This document shows positions 8,233-15,850 of a stretch of DNA of 64,000 bases, piece by piece (position 1 is the first letter of the stretch; every line of letters starts with the position of its first letter). The position numbers were made by a program, and so were the translations under genes. The notes under the pieces are model-generated. The model saw nothing but the letters and a program-made list of their open reading frames with translations, had not been told where the DNA came from and searched no databases. The stretch covers positions 8,184,001 through 8,248,000 of the forward strand of contig NZ_JAGPYQ010000001.1 in assembly GCF_018070025.1 (NCBI RefSeq), read 5' to 3'. This stretch comes from Streptomyces liliiviolaceus (lineage in GTDB: Bacteria > Actinomycetota > Actinomycetes > Streptomycetales > Streptomycetaceae).

Positions 8233-9651
8233 ATGCGCCGTTCCAAAATCGTCTGCACACTCGGTCCCGCCGTCGACTCCCACGAACAGCTCGTCTCGCT
8301 GATCGAGGCCGGCATGAACGTGGCCCGTTTCAACTTCAGCCACGGCTCCCACGCCGAGCACCAGGGCCGCTACGAGCGGGTCCGCTCCGCCGCCCGGGAG
8401 ACCGGCCGCGCCATCGGCGTCCTGGCCGACCTCCAGGGCCCGAAGATCCGGCTGGAGACCTTCGCCGAGGGCCCCGTCGAGCTGGAGCGCGGTGACGAGT
8501 TCACCATCACGACCGAGGACGTCCCGGGCGACAAGTCGATCTGCGGCACCACCTACAAGGGTCTGCCGGGCGACGTCTCCAAGGGCGACCAGGTCCTGAT
8601 CAATGACGGCAACGTCGAGCTGCGGGTCGTCGAGGTCGACGGCCCGAACGTGAAGACGATCGTCATCGAGGGCGGCGTCATCTCGGACCACAAGGGCATC
8701 AACCTGCCCGGTACGGCCGTGAACGTGCCGGCGCTGTCCGAGAAGGACGTCGACGACCTGCGCTTCGCCCTGCAGATGGGCTGCGACCTGGTCGCGCTGT
8801 CCTTCGTGCGCGACGCCCACGACGTGAACGACGTCCACAAGGTCATGGACGAGGAGGGCCGCCGGGTCCCCGTCATCGCCAAGGTGGAGAAGCCCCAGGC
8901 GGTGGAGAACATGGAGGCCGTCGTGGCGGCCTTCGACGGTGTCATGGTGGCCCGTGGCGACCTGGCCGTCGAGTACCCCCTGGAGCGGGTCCCGATGGTG
9001 CAGAAGCGCCTCGTGGAGCTGTGCCGGCGCAACGCCAAGCCGGTGATCGTCGCGACCCAGATGATGGAGTCGATGATCACCAACTCCCGCCCCACGCGCG
9101 CCGAGGCGTCCGACGTGGCCAACGCGATCCTGGACGGGGCGGACGCGGTCATGCTGTCGGCCGAGTCCAGCGTCGGCGCGTACCCGATCGAGACCGTGAA
9201 GACGATGTCGAAGATCGTCGTCGCGGCCGAGGAGGAGCTGCTCTCCAAGGGCCTCCAGCCGCTCGTGCCGGGCAAGAAGCCGCGTACGCAGGGTGGTTCC
9301 GTGGCCCGTGCCGCGTGCGAGATCGCGGACTTCCTCGGTGGCAAGGGCCTGGTGGCCTTCACCAAGTCCGGTGACACCGCCCGCCGCCTGTCCCGCTATC
9401 GCGCGGCCCAGCCGATCCAGGCGTTCACCACGGACGAGGGCACCCGCAACCAGCTCGCGCTGAGCTGGGGCGTCGAGTCGCACGTCGTGCCGTTCGTGCA
9501 CAGCACCGACGAGATGGTCGAGCTGGTCGACAGCGAGCTGCGCAAGCTCAACCGCTTCAGTGACGGCGACATCGTCGTGATGACCGCCGGCTCGCCCCCC
9601 GGCGTCACCGGCACCACGAACATGGTCCGCGTGCACCACCTGGGCGGCTGA
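8233..9651 (+). CDS. pyk: Pyruvate kinase
   Basis: Final glycolytic step: phosphoenolpyruvate + ADP to pyruvate + ATP. Length 472 aa, standard for the bacterial enzyme. Visible motifs are the N-terminal RRSKIVCTLGPA, the active-site IAKVEKPQAVENM (catalytic Lys), the metal/phosphate region VARGDLAVEYP, SAESSVGAYP, and a C-terminal regulatory domain ending MVRVHHLGG. It is the second pyruvate-kinase type expected in Streptomyces next to pta-ackA (recollection of SCO5423). It is transcribed alone from its own promoter and followed by a strong terminator. Confidence 0.97.
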   Translation: MRRSKIVCTLGPAVDSHEQLVSLIEAGMNVARFNFSHGSHAEHQGRYERVRSAARETGRAIGVLADLQGPKIRLETFAEGPVELERGDEFTITTEDVPGDKSICGTTYKGLPGDVSKGDQVLINDGNVELRVVEVDGPNVKTIVIEGGVISDHKGINLPGTAVNVPALSEKDVDDLRFALQMGCDLVALSFVRDAHDVNDVHKVMDEEGRRVPVIAKVEKPQAVENMEAVVAAFDGVMVARGDLAVEYPLERVPMVQKRLVELCRRNAKPVIVATQMMESMITNSRPTRAEASDVANAILDGADAVMLSAESSVGAYPIETVKTMSKIVVAAEEELLSKGLQPLVPGKKPRTQGGSVARAACEIADFLGGKGLVAFTKSGDTARRLSRYRAAQPIQAFTTDEGTRNQLALSWGVESHVVPFVHSTDEMVELVDSELRKLNRFSDGDIVVMTAGSPPGVTGTTNMVRVHHLGG

Positions 9652-9670
9652 CCGCCTCCCGTACGCGGCT

Positions 9671-9703
9671 GAGGGCGCTCCCTGGTTCACAGGGGGCGCC
9701 CTC
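9671..9703 (+). terminator. pyk terminator hairpin
   Basis: GAGGGCGC (9671-9678) pairs with GCGCCCTC (9696-9703) across a 17-nt loop, 20 bp after the pyk stop and before the convergent gene ending at 9757. No U-tract, as is usual in Streptomyces. Confidence 0.75.
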
Positions 9704-9756
9704 GGTGCGTTCTGCCGTGCTGTCTTGCTGCCGTGCTGTCCACCGCGTCCCGGGGG

Positions 9757-11091
9757 CTAGCCGAGGGGCGTGTTGTACTGCCTCATCCCGGGGATCGTCA
9801 GGTCGCCGCCGAACTGGGCGGCCTGGACGACCTTCACCTTCGTGAAGTAGATCAGCGGGATGTTCAGCGGCGGAGGGTTCTCCGGGTCGAACGTGATCGG
9901 GATCAGTCCGAGCAGGTTGCCGGAGATGCTCTCCGTGTACATGACCGTCTTGCCGTCCTTGATGGTGGACGTCGTGCCGCTGCCCGCCTGGACGTGGTAG
10001 CGCACCCCGGCGTCCTTGTCGTCGACCGTCTGGTGCAGGTCGCCGATGTCGGTGCCGTTGGAGATCACGTACTTCAGGACCTTCTTGACCGAGCCGTTGG
10101 CGGTCTTCACCTTGACGATGCCCTTGTAGTCGGCGCCCTTGAGGGTCAGGGAGCTGGCCTCCAGCATCCACGGGTCGTCGGCGAGGGCGGGGATGCCCTG
10201 CTCGACACCGCTCTCGTCGTCCGTGGCGGCCGGGCAGTCGTCGGGGTCCGTGGTGGAGCTCGCGGACGGGCTGGGCGTCGCGGAGGCGGTGGCCTCGTCG
10301 GCCGCGTCCTCCAGCTCGTCCTTGGCGTCCTTCGCGGCCTCGGACGCCTTGTCGGTGACGTCCTTGGCCGTGTCCTCGGCCTTGCCGGCCGTGTCCTTGA
10401 CGGTGTCCTCGACGTCGTCGGCCGCGTCGGACGCGCCCTTGGTGGCCGAGGCGCTGGGCGTGGCGGACGGCTCCGCGGTGGGGGTCGCGGTCTCCTTCCC
10501 GCCGGGCGTGAGGATGTCCTCAAGCGCGTCGCCGATCTCGTCCAGGACGTTGCCGCTGCTCTGCGACGGCGTGGGCGTCGGTGTGGACGCGCCGCCCCCG
10601 GACCCGGCCGGCTTGCTCGCCGAGGCGGACGGCGTGGGTTCGGGCTTGTCCTCGGAACCTGAATCCGAGGAAGAGCCGTCGCCCGTCGAGCCGTCGCCCG
10701 CGGAGTCGTCGTCCGAGGCGGGAGCGCTGGTCGAGGCGGAGGGCGACGGGGTGGCCGTCGTGTCCTTCTCCTCGTCGGCCTTGTCGTCCTTGGCGTCCTT
10801 GGCGCTGTCGTCCAGCGCCTCGACGCAGTCCTTGTACTCGTCGATCGTGAGGTTCTTCGCCGACGGCTTGTCGTCGGCCTGGGCGAGGGTCGGTGTGAAC
10901 CCCATGCCCATGAGGATCGCGGTCGGCATCGACGCTATGGCTATCGCCTTGCCCGCGGGCACGTGCAGCCTGGTGAACAGCGGCTTCCTGGGGGCTGCGT
11001 GCCGCGGCCCGGTTCTCTCACGGGACTCGCCCGCGGAGTCCGCGTAGTGGACCTCGTCAGCCGGCACTGTGCCTCCCGTTCGCCCCGTCAT
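9757..11091 (-). CDS. Secreted/anchored Ser-Asp-rich protein of the DUF6114/DUF6230 cluster
   Basis: 444 aa, function unknown. A basic N-terminus is followed by a hydrophobic segment (about residues 49-75) ending ALAQA-like, so export or single-pass anchoring is likely. A low-complexity Ser/Asp/Pro/Ala/Lys region runs from about 75 to 285. It includes a helical block rich in KD/AKD/EAA repeats and two lone Cys (one near C90). A globular C-terminal domain (about 300-444) contains DDPWMLEASSLTLKGADYKGIV and ends in YNTPLG. The ATG start overlaps the DUF6114 gene by 35 bp, so the two form an operon. A surface or wall-spanning role is inferred only from composition. Confidence 0.75.
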   Translation of the reverse strand: MTGRTGGTVPADEVHYADSAGESRERTGPRHAAPRKPLFTRLHVPAGKAIAIASMPTAILMGMGFTPTLAQADDKPSAKNLTIDEYKDCVEALDDSAKDAKDDKADEEKDTTATPSPSASTSAPASDDDSAGDGSTGDGSSSDSGSEDKPEPTPSASASKPAGSGGGASTPTPTPSQSSGNVLDEIGDALEDILTPGGKETATPTAEPSATPSASATKGASDAADDVEDTVKDTAGKAEDTAKDVTDKASEAAKDAKDELEDAADEATASATPSPSASSTTDPDDCPAATDDESGVEQGIPALADDPWMLEASSLTLKGADYKGIVKVKTANGSVKKVLKYVISNGTDIGDLHQTVDDKDAGVRYHVQAGSGTTSTIKDGKTVMYTESISGNLLGLIPITFDPENPPPLNIPLIYFTKVKVVQAAQFGGDLTIPGMRQYNTPLG

Positions 11092-11608
11092 CGGGGCTCG
11101 TTCCTGACAGATCGTTCGGCCCGCCCGTCCCGTCGGCCGGCGCGGCCTGCGGAACGCCTCCCTTGTCCGTACGGTCCGTCCCGGTCCGACGCTCGGCCGA
11201 CTCCTCGCCCGGCACCCACGCGACCGCCATCCCGCCGCCCACCAGGGCCAGCAGGAAGCCGATCAGGAAGCCGCCGAGGTTCGACACGGGGATGGAGACC
11301 AGCCCCAGCAGGATCGCCGCGACACCGGCGAAGACCCGCACGTGCTTCTGGTACCAGAGGCTGATTCCGAGAACACCCAGGAGCACTCCGATGATGAGCG
11401 AACCGGCACCCGCGGTCGTCGCCATGGCCAGCGTGAGATGCCCGATCTGAAGGTTCGCATACGGGAAGTACGCGATCGGGAATCCGGCGAGCAGGATGAA
11501 CAGGCCGGCCCAGAACGGGCGGCCACCACGCCAGACACGGAACCGCAGCCGCCAGTAGTCGAATTGACCGCGCGCGGCAGGATTCCCTGCAGGAGTCTCG
11601 GCGCTCAT
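11057..11608 (-). CDS. DUF6114 family integral membrane protein
   Basis: 183 aa. Four hydrophobic segments (about 30-50, 57-80, 85-100, 108-140) follow the conserved-looking WRGGRPFWAG entry; a charged tail (EESAERRTGTDRTDKGG) is probably cytoplasmic. The family is uncharacterised, and I recognise it as DUF6114. ATG 11608 is chosen over an upstream in-frame start because GGGAG lies about 10 nt before it. It is the middle gene of a three-gene locus with DUF6230 upstream and the Ser/Asp-rich protein downstream (35-bp overlap). Two inverted repeats lie in its promoter region. Confidence 0.85.
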   Translation of the reverse strand: MSAETPAGNPAARGQFDYWRLRFRVWRGGRPFWAGLFILLAGFPIAYFPYANLQIGHLTLAMATTAGAGSLIIGVLLGVLGISLWYQKHVRVFAGVAAILLGLVSIPVSNLGGFLIGFLLALVGGGMAVAWVPGEESAERRTGTDRTDKGGVPQAAPADGTGGPNDLSGTSPDDGANGRHSAG

Positions 11609-11654
11609 GGAAAACAGCTCCCTGGAACGGCGTTGCTGTGAGAGGTTCACGTAC

Positions 11655-11696
11655 TGCTCAGAATGACTGAGCAAGGTACTACTCAGTAGGACTGAG
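11655..11696. promoter_or_regulatory. Two CTCAG-N5-CTGAG inverted repeats upstream of the DUF6114 gene
   Basis: Site 1 is TGCTCAG-AATGA-CTGAGCA (11655-11673, 7-bp perfect arms). Site 2 is CTCAG-TAGGA-CTGAG (11682-11696). The cores are 25 bp apart. They lie 47-88 bp upstream of the DUF6114 start and just past the DUF6230 stop, so they look like a double operator for a dimeric repressor. Confidence 0.6.
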
Positions 11697-11750
11697 CAGG
11701 GGGACGGGCGGGCGAGGCAGCACAGGCTCCCTCACCCGCCCAGGGAGTGC

Positions 11751-12383
11751 TTAGTAGCACTCCTTGACACCCTTGGACAGCGACATCTTCAGACCGCTGA
11801 GCTTGAAGGTGCCGGCGGTGGTCGCCCACGCCGTCTGCTTCACGTCGGTCAGCACGGCCTTCTCGGCCTGCTGCGCGAAGCCGTAGGGGTTCGCCTGGTC
11901 ACCCTTGGCGATTCCCGGACCCTTGCTCGCGTCCTTGGCCGCAACACCGATGTCGATGTTGGTGAAGGTCGCGTTGGCCGAGAGGTCCTCGACGTCGATG
12001 TAGAGGTTCTCGGCCTCTACCGGCTTGCTGCCGCCGCCCGCCTTGAGGGTCAGGCTGACCGACCCGAGCAGCGGGATGTCCGGGGTGACCACGGACTGGC
12101 ACATGTTCGTGATCGAGGCGGACTTGAACGCCGACACCGCGACCGGGTGCGCCGTCTTGTCGCCCTTGAGCGTGTACCCCTGGTCGATGGCTCCGTACTG
12201 CGAGAAGCCGGTGCCGACCAACTGGTCAGCCGTCACCTTGAACGACTGACCCGACACGCTGAACGACGCGGCGAGAGCGCCTTGTGCCAGTGCGATGCCT
12301 ATGCACGCCGTGGCGGCCACGCTGGGCACCATGACGACGGCGAACCGCTTCCATCTGGTCCCGCCACGCACCTGGGACTCCAT
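11751..12383 (-). CDS. DUF6230 family secreted protein
   Basis: 210 aa. The signal peptide or N-terminal anchor is at about 12-39 (KRFAVVMVPSVAATACIGIALAQGALA is the region; cleavage after ALA is plausible). The mature part is Ser/Thr/Gly/Lys-rich and beta-predicted, with two Cys (NMC and the C-terminal ECY) that may form a disulfide. I recognise the family as DUF6230, of unknown function. ATG 12383 is fixed by an excellent AAGGAGGA. It is transcribed in the same direction as the DUF6114 gene, 142 bp upstream. The long 5' region has operator-like palindromes. Confidence 0.87.
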   Translation of the reverse strand: MESQVRGGTRWKRFAVVMVPSVAATACIGIALAQGALAASFSVSGQSFKVTADQLVGTGFSQYGAIDQGYTLKGDKTAHPVAVSAFKSASITNMCQSVVTPDIPLLGSVSLTLKAGGGSKPVEAENLYIDVEDLSANATFTNIDIGVAAKDASKGPGIAKGDQANPYGFAQQAEKAVLTDVKQTAWATTAGTFKLSGLKMSLSKGVKECY

Positions 12384-12756
12384 ATTTCCTCCTTCTCGGA
12401 CGTACATCTCCGGCCCTGGCCGCCGCCAGACAGCGACTCAGCCGGGCAGGGATGGGAGAAGTGCTACGTCCTCGGGAAGGAGAGCGCCCGAACCCGGAGG
12501 CGCGCAACGCACCCGAATCACCGGCGATCACCCCCGAGCGACAACCACTGGTCGCGCCTGAACACTTCACGCACAACCTGCCGGACAGGCTCCGCCTAGC
12601 GGCGAAGACCCCCCTGTCCAAGGACCGGCGCCACTGCCGCCGCCCCTACTCGGTGGGGACCCAAGGAAACCCGCTGACCCGAGTGGTTGTCGGGGGAAGG
12701 TAATGGACCGAGCGTCGCCGATCGTGGTGCATTCTCGCCGCCCGCACAAGGGGGTT

Positions 12757-12774
12757 CGTTACTGGCTAGTAACG
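12757..12774. promoter_or_regulatory. Perfect inverted repeat CGTTACT-GGCT-AGTAACG
   Basis: 7-bp arms, 4-bp centre, about 375 bp upstream of the DUF6230 start. A related TTACT-CCC-AGTAA lies at 12889-12901. The TTACTNnnAGTAA form resembles TetR-type operators (inference); the regulator is not adjacent. Confidence 0.5.
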
Positions 12775-12904
12775 GCCGGATAACCGAACAACGACCCGTC
12801 GGTGTCGGCCGACCACCGAGGGTGGCCCCGAGCGAGGTGACAAAGTGATCGAAGATTGGACGGAATCCGACAGATCACCACCCCGGCCTTACTCCCAGTA
12901 ACAG

Positions 12905-12940
12905 CGGCCGCGTTTACCAAGTTTTGGTAAAACGCGGCCA
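12905..12940 (-). terminator. Terminator of the thioredoxin-TPR gene
   Basis: TTTACCAA-GTT-TTGGTAAA extended by GGCCGCG/CGCGGCC outer pairs, with one bulged A. The stem is about 15 bp, 64 bp past the stop codon at 13004, and may act on both strands. Confidence 0.75.
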
Positions 12941-13003
12941 CTGTGCAGCCTTCGCGGCAAATCCTTCACCCGGGCATCACGGGTCGCCGCGTTTAGCGAC
13001 TGG

Positions 13004-13993
13004 TCAGAACAGAGCGCGCGCCAGCGCCCTGCGCGCCGCCGTCACACGCGGGTCGTCGCCGCCGACGACCTCGAAGAGCTCCAGCAGCCGGACGCGCGCC
13101 GCCTCGCGGTCGTCGCCCGCCGTACGCGCCACGGTGTCGACGAGCCGCCCCAGGGCGTCCTCCACATGGCCGCCCACCAGATCGAGGTCGGCCGCGGCGA
13201 TCTGCGCCGGTACGTCACCGGGCTTGTCCGCGGCCTCCTTGCGCACCTGCTGGGGGTCCACGCCCTGCACCCGCTGGAGCAGTTCGGCCTGGGCGAGGCC
13301 CAGCTTGGCCTCCGTGTTGCCCGGGTCGTCGCTCAGCACGTTCCGGTACGCCTGGACCGCGCCGGCCAGGTCCCCCGCGTCCAGCGCCTGCACGGCGGCT
13401 TCGAGCAGCGCGTCGTACGGACCGACCGGGACCTCGGAAGCCGCGGCGGCCCCCTCCGGGCCGTCCCCCTCGCCGTCCTGCGCCACGGTCACGCCCGTGA
13501 GCCCGAACCGCTCCTCGGCGACCTGGACGAGCTGGTCCAGCGTGCCCCGGATCTGCGCCTCGGGAGCGGCGCCCTGGAAGAGCGGCAGGGCCTGGCCGGC
13601 CACCACCGCGAAGACGGCCGGGATGCCCTGGATCCCGAACTGCTGCATCAGCATCTGATTGGCGTCGACGTCGATCTTGGCGAGGACGAACCGGCCGTTG
13701 TACTCGACGGTGAGCCGCTCAAGGAGCGGGCTGAGCTGCTTGCACGGCTCGCACCACTCGGCCCAGAAGTCGATGACGACCGGCACCTCGGTGGAGCGCT
13801 GAAGGACGTCCCGCTCAAAACCCGCCTCGTCGACGTCGATGACGAGACTCGACGCGGACACTGCGGGAACGGCCCCGCCCCCCTGTCGTACCGCTTCGGC
13901 GCGCGCCTGCTCCGCCTTCGCCTTGGCCTCCTGGGCCGCTTTCACCGCGGCGAGGTCGACGACTCCGCTCATGGACATGTTCCGTGGCTGCAT
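13004..13993 (-). CDS. Thioredoxin-domain protein with TPR region (YbbN/CnoX-like)
   Basis: 329 aa, cytosolic. An Ala/Lys/Glu-rich N-terminal helix (about 10-40) precedes a thioredoxin fold (about 50-155) with the redox motif WCEPC (C81, C84) and the cis-Pro loop GIQGIPAV. A C-terminal TPR-like helical half (about 185-329) follows. This domain order matches YbbN/CnoX, a chaperone-holdase working with DnaK/GroEL. Those proteins often lack the second Cys, while this one keeps both, so it may also be redox active. Start ATG 13993 is preceded by GGGAGGA; later ATGs at 13978 and 13972 are possible. Confidence 0.9.
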   Translation of the reverse strand: MQPRNMSMSGVVDLAAVKAAQEAKAKAEQARAEAVRQGGGAVPAVSASSLVIDVDEAGFERDVLQRSTEVPVVIDFWAEWCEPCKQLSPLLERLTVEYNGRFVLAKIDVDANQMLMQQFGIQGIPAVFAVVAGQALPLFQGAAPEAQIRGTLDQLVQVAEERFGLTGVTVAQDGEGDGPEGAAAASEVPVGPYDALLEAAVQALDAGDLAGAVQAYRNVLSDDPGNTEAKLGLAQAELLQRVQGVDPQQVRKEAADKPGDVPAQIAAADLDLVGGHVEDALGRLVDTVARTAGDDREAARVRLLELFEVVGGDDPRVTAARRALARALF

Positions 13994-14105
13994 GCGTCTA
14001 TCCTCCCCCCTCCGCGCGCCTGTGTGAAAAGCGCTGTGAAAGCCAGTCCTGATACGTGTTTCTGACGCCGGGTCCCCACCTGGCGCCGCGTGGTCGTCGC
14101 GCTTT

Positions 14106-14122
14106 CGCTACGGCCCGTAGCG
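14106..14122. promoter_or_regulatory. Perfect palindrome CGCTACGG-C-CCGTAGCG
   Basis: A 17-bp palindrome with 8-bp arms in the 215-bp gap between the divergent thioredoxin-like and TetR genes. It is a likely autoregulatory operator of the adjacent TetR protein (inference from position and symmetry). Confidence 0.6.
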
Positions 14123-14208
14123 TAACTGTCCCGGCGCGGCCGGGGGAAGCCCATTCCGGTGATCTCCCTCACCCGTCCACAGGATCCCCCTCGGCGGAAC
14201 GCCCGGAT

Positions 14209-14853
14209 ATGGTCGCCGACATGCAAAGTCGCAGTTCCGCACCCCGTACGGGCCGTACGGGACGTCCGCGCAGCGCCGAGGCCGACGAGGCGATCCTGGC
14301 GGCGACGCGTGCGGCCCTCGTGGAACTGGGCTGGTCGGGACTGACACTGGGCGATGTGGCCACCCGCGCGGGTGTCGCGAAAACGACCCTCTACCGGCGC
14401 TGGGCGGGCAAGAACGAGCTGGTGGTCGACGCGGTGGCGGTGCTCTTCGACGAGCTCGAACTGCCCGACCGGGGCAGCCTCGCCGCCGACGTGGAGGGCG
14501 TGGTCCTGCAGTTCGCCGGGCTGCTGGAGCGGCCGGAGACCAAGACCGCGCTGATGGCGGTGGTCGCCGAGTCGACCAGTGACGCCGTTCTGCGCGACCG
14601 TATCCGCTCGTCGATCGTCGACCGCCAGAAACGTCTCGTCACGGAGGGACGCGCCCGCGCGCAGGCCCGGGGGGAGTTGCCGACGGAGAGCGACCCGGAG
14701 ACGGCCGCCCGCGGCTCGGACCTCATCTTCGACGTGATCGCCGGCGCGGTCGTGCACCGCTGCCTGGTGAGTTCGAAGCCCGTCGACACGGACTGGGCCC
14801 GCGACTTCACCCGCCTCCTGCTGAGCGGGCTGACCGCGATCTCACCGGCCTGA
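14209..14853 (+). CDS. TetR family transcriptional regulator
   Basis: 214 aa. The N-terminal TetR HTH spans about residues 25-70, with recognition region LGDVATRAGVAKTTLYRRWAGKNELV. The helical ligand/dimer domain covers the rest. Start: ATG 14209 (MVADMQSR) or ATG 14221; neither has a strong RBS and 14209 has the better GGCGGAA upstream. It is divergent from the thioredoxin-like gene with a perfect 17-bp palindrome between them. Ligand unknown. Its 3' end faces the GNAT gene across 23 bp containing repeated ACCGGTCAGC. Confidence 0.9.
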   Translation: MVADMQSRSSAPRTGRTGRPRSAEADEAILAATRAALVELGWSGLTLGDVATRAGVAKTTLYRRWAGKNELVVDAVAVLFDELELPDRGSLAADVEGVVLQFAGLLERPETKTALMAVVAESTSDAVLRDRIRSSIVDRQKRLVTEGRARAQARGELPTESDPETAARGSDLIFDVIAGAVVHRCLVSSKPVDTDWARDFTRLLLSGLTAISPA

Positions 14854-14876
14854 CCGGTCAGCGACCGGTCAGCTCG

Positions 14877-15410
14877 TCAGCTCGCACCGGACGAGCTTTC
14901 CGCCCGTCCGGGAGCGCCCCATCGGGTTACGGGCGGTCGGAGCAGGCCGCCCGGCGGACGTGCCATGAAGACGTCGATCGGGTCCTGCTCCTCGACGACG
15001 AACCCGTGGCGCTCGTAGAGCCGTCGGGCGGCACTGCCCTGCAAGACGTTCAGACGGACGGTCGCGCCCTGAGCGTCGGTCCGCTCCAGCACCGTACGCA
15101 GGACAGCGGATCCGAGCCCCCGGCCCTGATGGTGGGGAGCGAGGTAGAAGTGCTCCAGCAACTGCCGGCCTTCGGAGGGCCGGACCGTGACGCAGCCCAC
15201 GAGTTCGCGGTCGATCTCGACGATCGAGGTGTGCCGCGTGGAGAAGGAGTCCCGCAGCCGCTGCCGCACCCGGTGCTCGTCGTAGCGTCCAAGGCGTTCC
15301 AGATCCGCACGCATCACCGTGGCGCGCAGTTCCGCGACCGCCTCGACGTCCGATGACACCGCGGAACGCAGCGTCCAGTCGACGGGACACACGACCAGCA
15401 CCCCCTGCAT
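14877..15410 (-). CDS. GNAT family N-acetyltransferase
   Basis: 177 aa acetyl-CoA-dependent transferase. The core (about 12-150) includes the acetyl-CoA pyrophosphate loop HHQGRGLGSA (Q/RxxGxG) and the following beta-bulge helix AARRLYERHGF. Substrate unknown. ATG 15410 is chosen because the GNAT fold begins directly after it (WTLRSAVSSDVEAVAEL). The RBS is weak (GGGTGGG), so a slightly longer N-terminus is possible. It is convergent with the TetR gene and separated by 56 bp from the DUF3817 gene in the same direction. Confidence 0.87.
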   Translation of the reverse strand: MQGVLVVCPVDWTLRSAVSSDVEAVAELRATVMRADLERLGRYDEHRVRQRLRDSFSTRHTSIVEIDRELVGCVTVRPSEGRQLLEHFYLAPHHQGRGLGSAVLRTVLERTDAQGATVRLNVLQGSAARRLYERHGFVVEEQDPIDVFMARPPGGLLRPPVTRWGAPGRAESSSGAS

Positions 15411-15466
15411 CACACCCACCCGCCCGGGCCACCTCATCCGGGCGGTCACAGCGGACCGCTCGCCGG

Positions 15467-15805
15467 TCAGGCCTTCGCGACCGCGCCCGGGTCGTCGACG
15501 ACCTTGGACTCCAGCTCGCGGCTGACCTTGCGCTCCACGAAGAACGCGGCCGTCGGGACCGTACCCGCGAGCAGCACCCACAGCAGCTTCGGCACCGGCC
15601 ACTTCGCCTTGGAGCCCAGGTCGAAGGCGAAGACCAGGTAGACGACGTACAGCCAGCCGTGCGCGACGCTCACGACACGCGTGAAGTCCGCGGCGCCGTC
15701 CAGGTCGAGCACGTACTTGCCGATCATGCCGAGGACCAGCAGGACCAGCAGGACACCGGTGACGTAGGCCATGACGCGGTAGCGGGTCAGCACGCTCTTT
15801 TTCAT
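15467..15805 (-). CDS. DUF3817 family membrane protein (first copy)
   Basis: 112 aa. Three hydrophobic segments (about 8-28, 45-66, 75-93) follow a short basic N-terminus, and a charged tail (ERKVSRELESKVVDD) ends it. DUF3817 is an uncharacterised actinobacterial family. Motifs HGWLYVVYL and FFVERK match the second copy at 24475-24819 ([15 protein letters not shown]), so these are paralogues. Start ATG 15805; an in-frame start 18 nt upstream is possible. The MarR gene upstream runs in the same direction with a 45-bp gap. Confidence 0.87.
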   Translation of the reverse strand: MKKSVLTRYRVMAYVTGVLLVLLVLGMIGKYVLDLDGAADFTRVVSVAHGWLYVVYLVFAFDLGSKAKWPVPKLLWVLLAGTVPTAAFFVERKVSRELESKVVDDPGAVAKA

Positions 15806-15850
15806 GGCTACGAGCCTAACCACCGGTTTGCCACGATCTTCGCGCGGGCC

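Larger units (their letters stand above)
12384..13003. other. 620-bp regulatory region between DUF6230 and the thioredoxin-like gene
   Basis: No gene seen. It holds a nested stem GGACAGG (12583-12589) / CCTGTCC (12613-12619) with an inner CGCC-TAGC-GGCG, in the DUF6230 leader. It also has CGTTACT-GGCT-AGTAACG (12757-12774), TTACT-CCC-AGTAA (12889-12901), and the terminator of the thioredoxin-like gene (12905-12940). The region is more AT-rich than its neighbours, which suits a promoter. Confidence 0.6.

Noticed and set aside
12384..12720. Cobalamin or ydaO-type riboswitch upstream of DUF6230
   Set aside because: A GCCACTG-like string and nested stems are present, but the order and the other conserved boxes do not match either class.
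12759..12941. Minus-strand 60-codon ORF in the DUF6230 upstream region
   Set aside because: No RBS, overlaps a terminator hairpin and palindromes, atypical composition.
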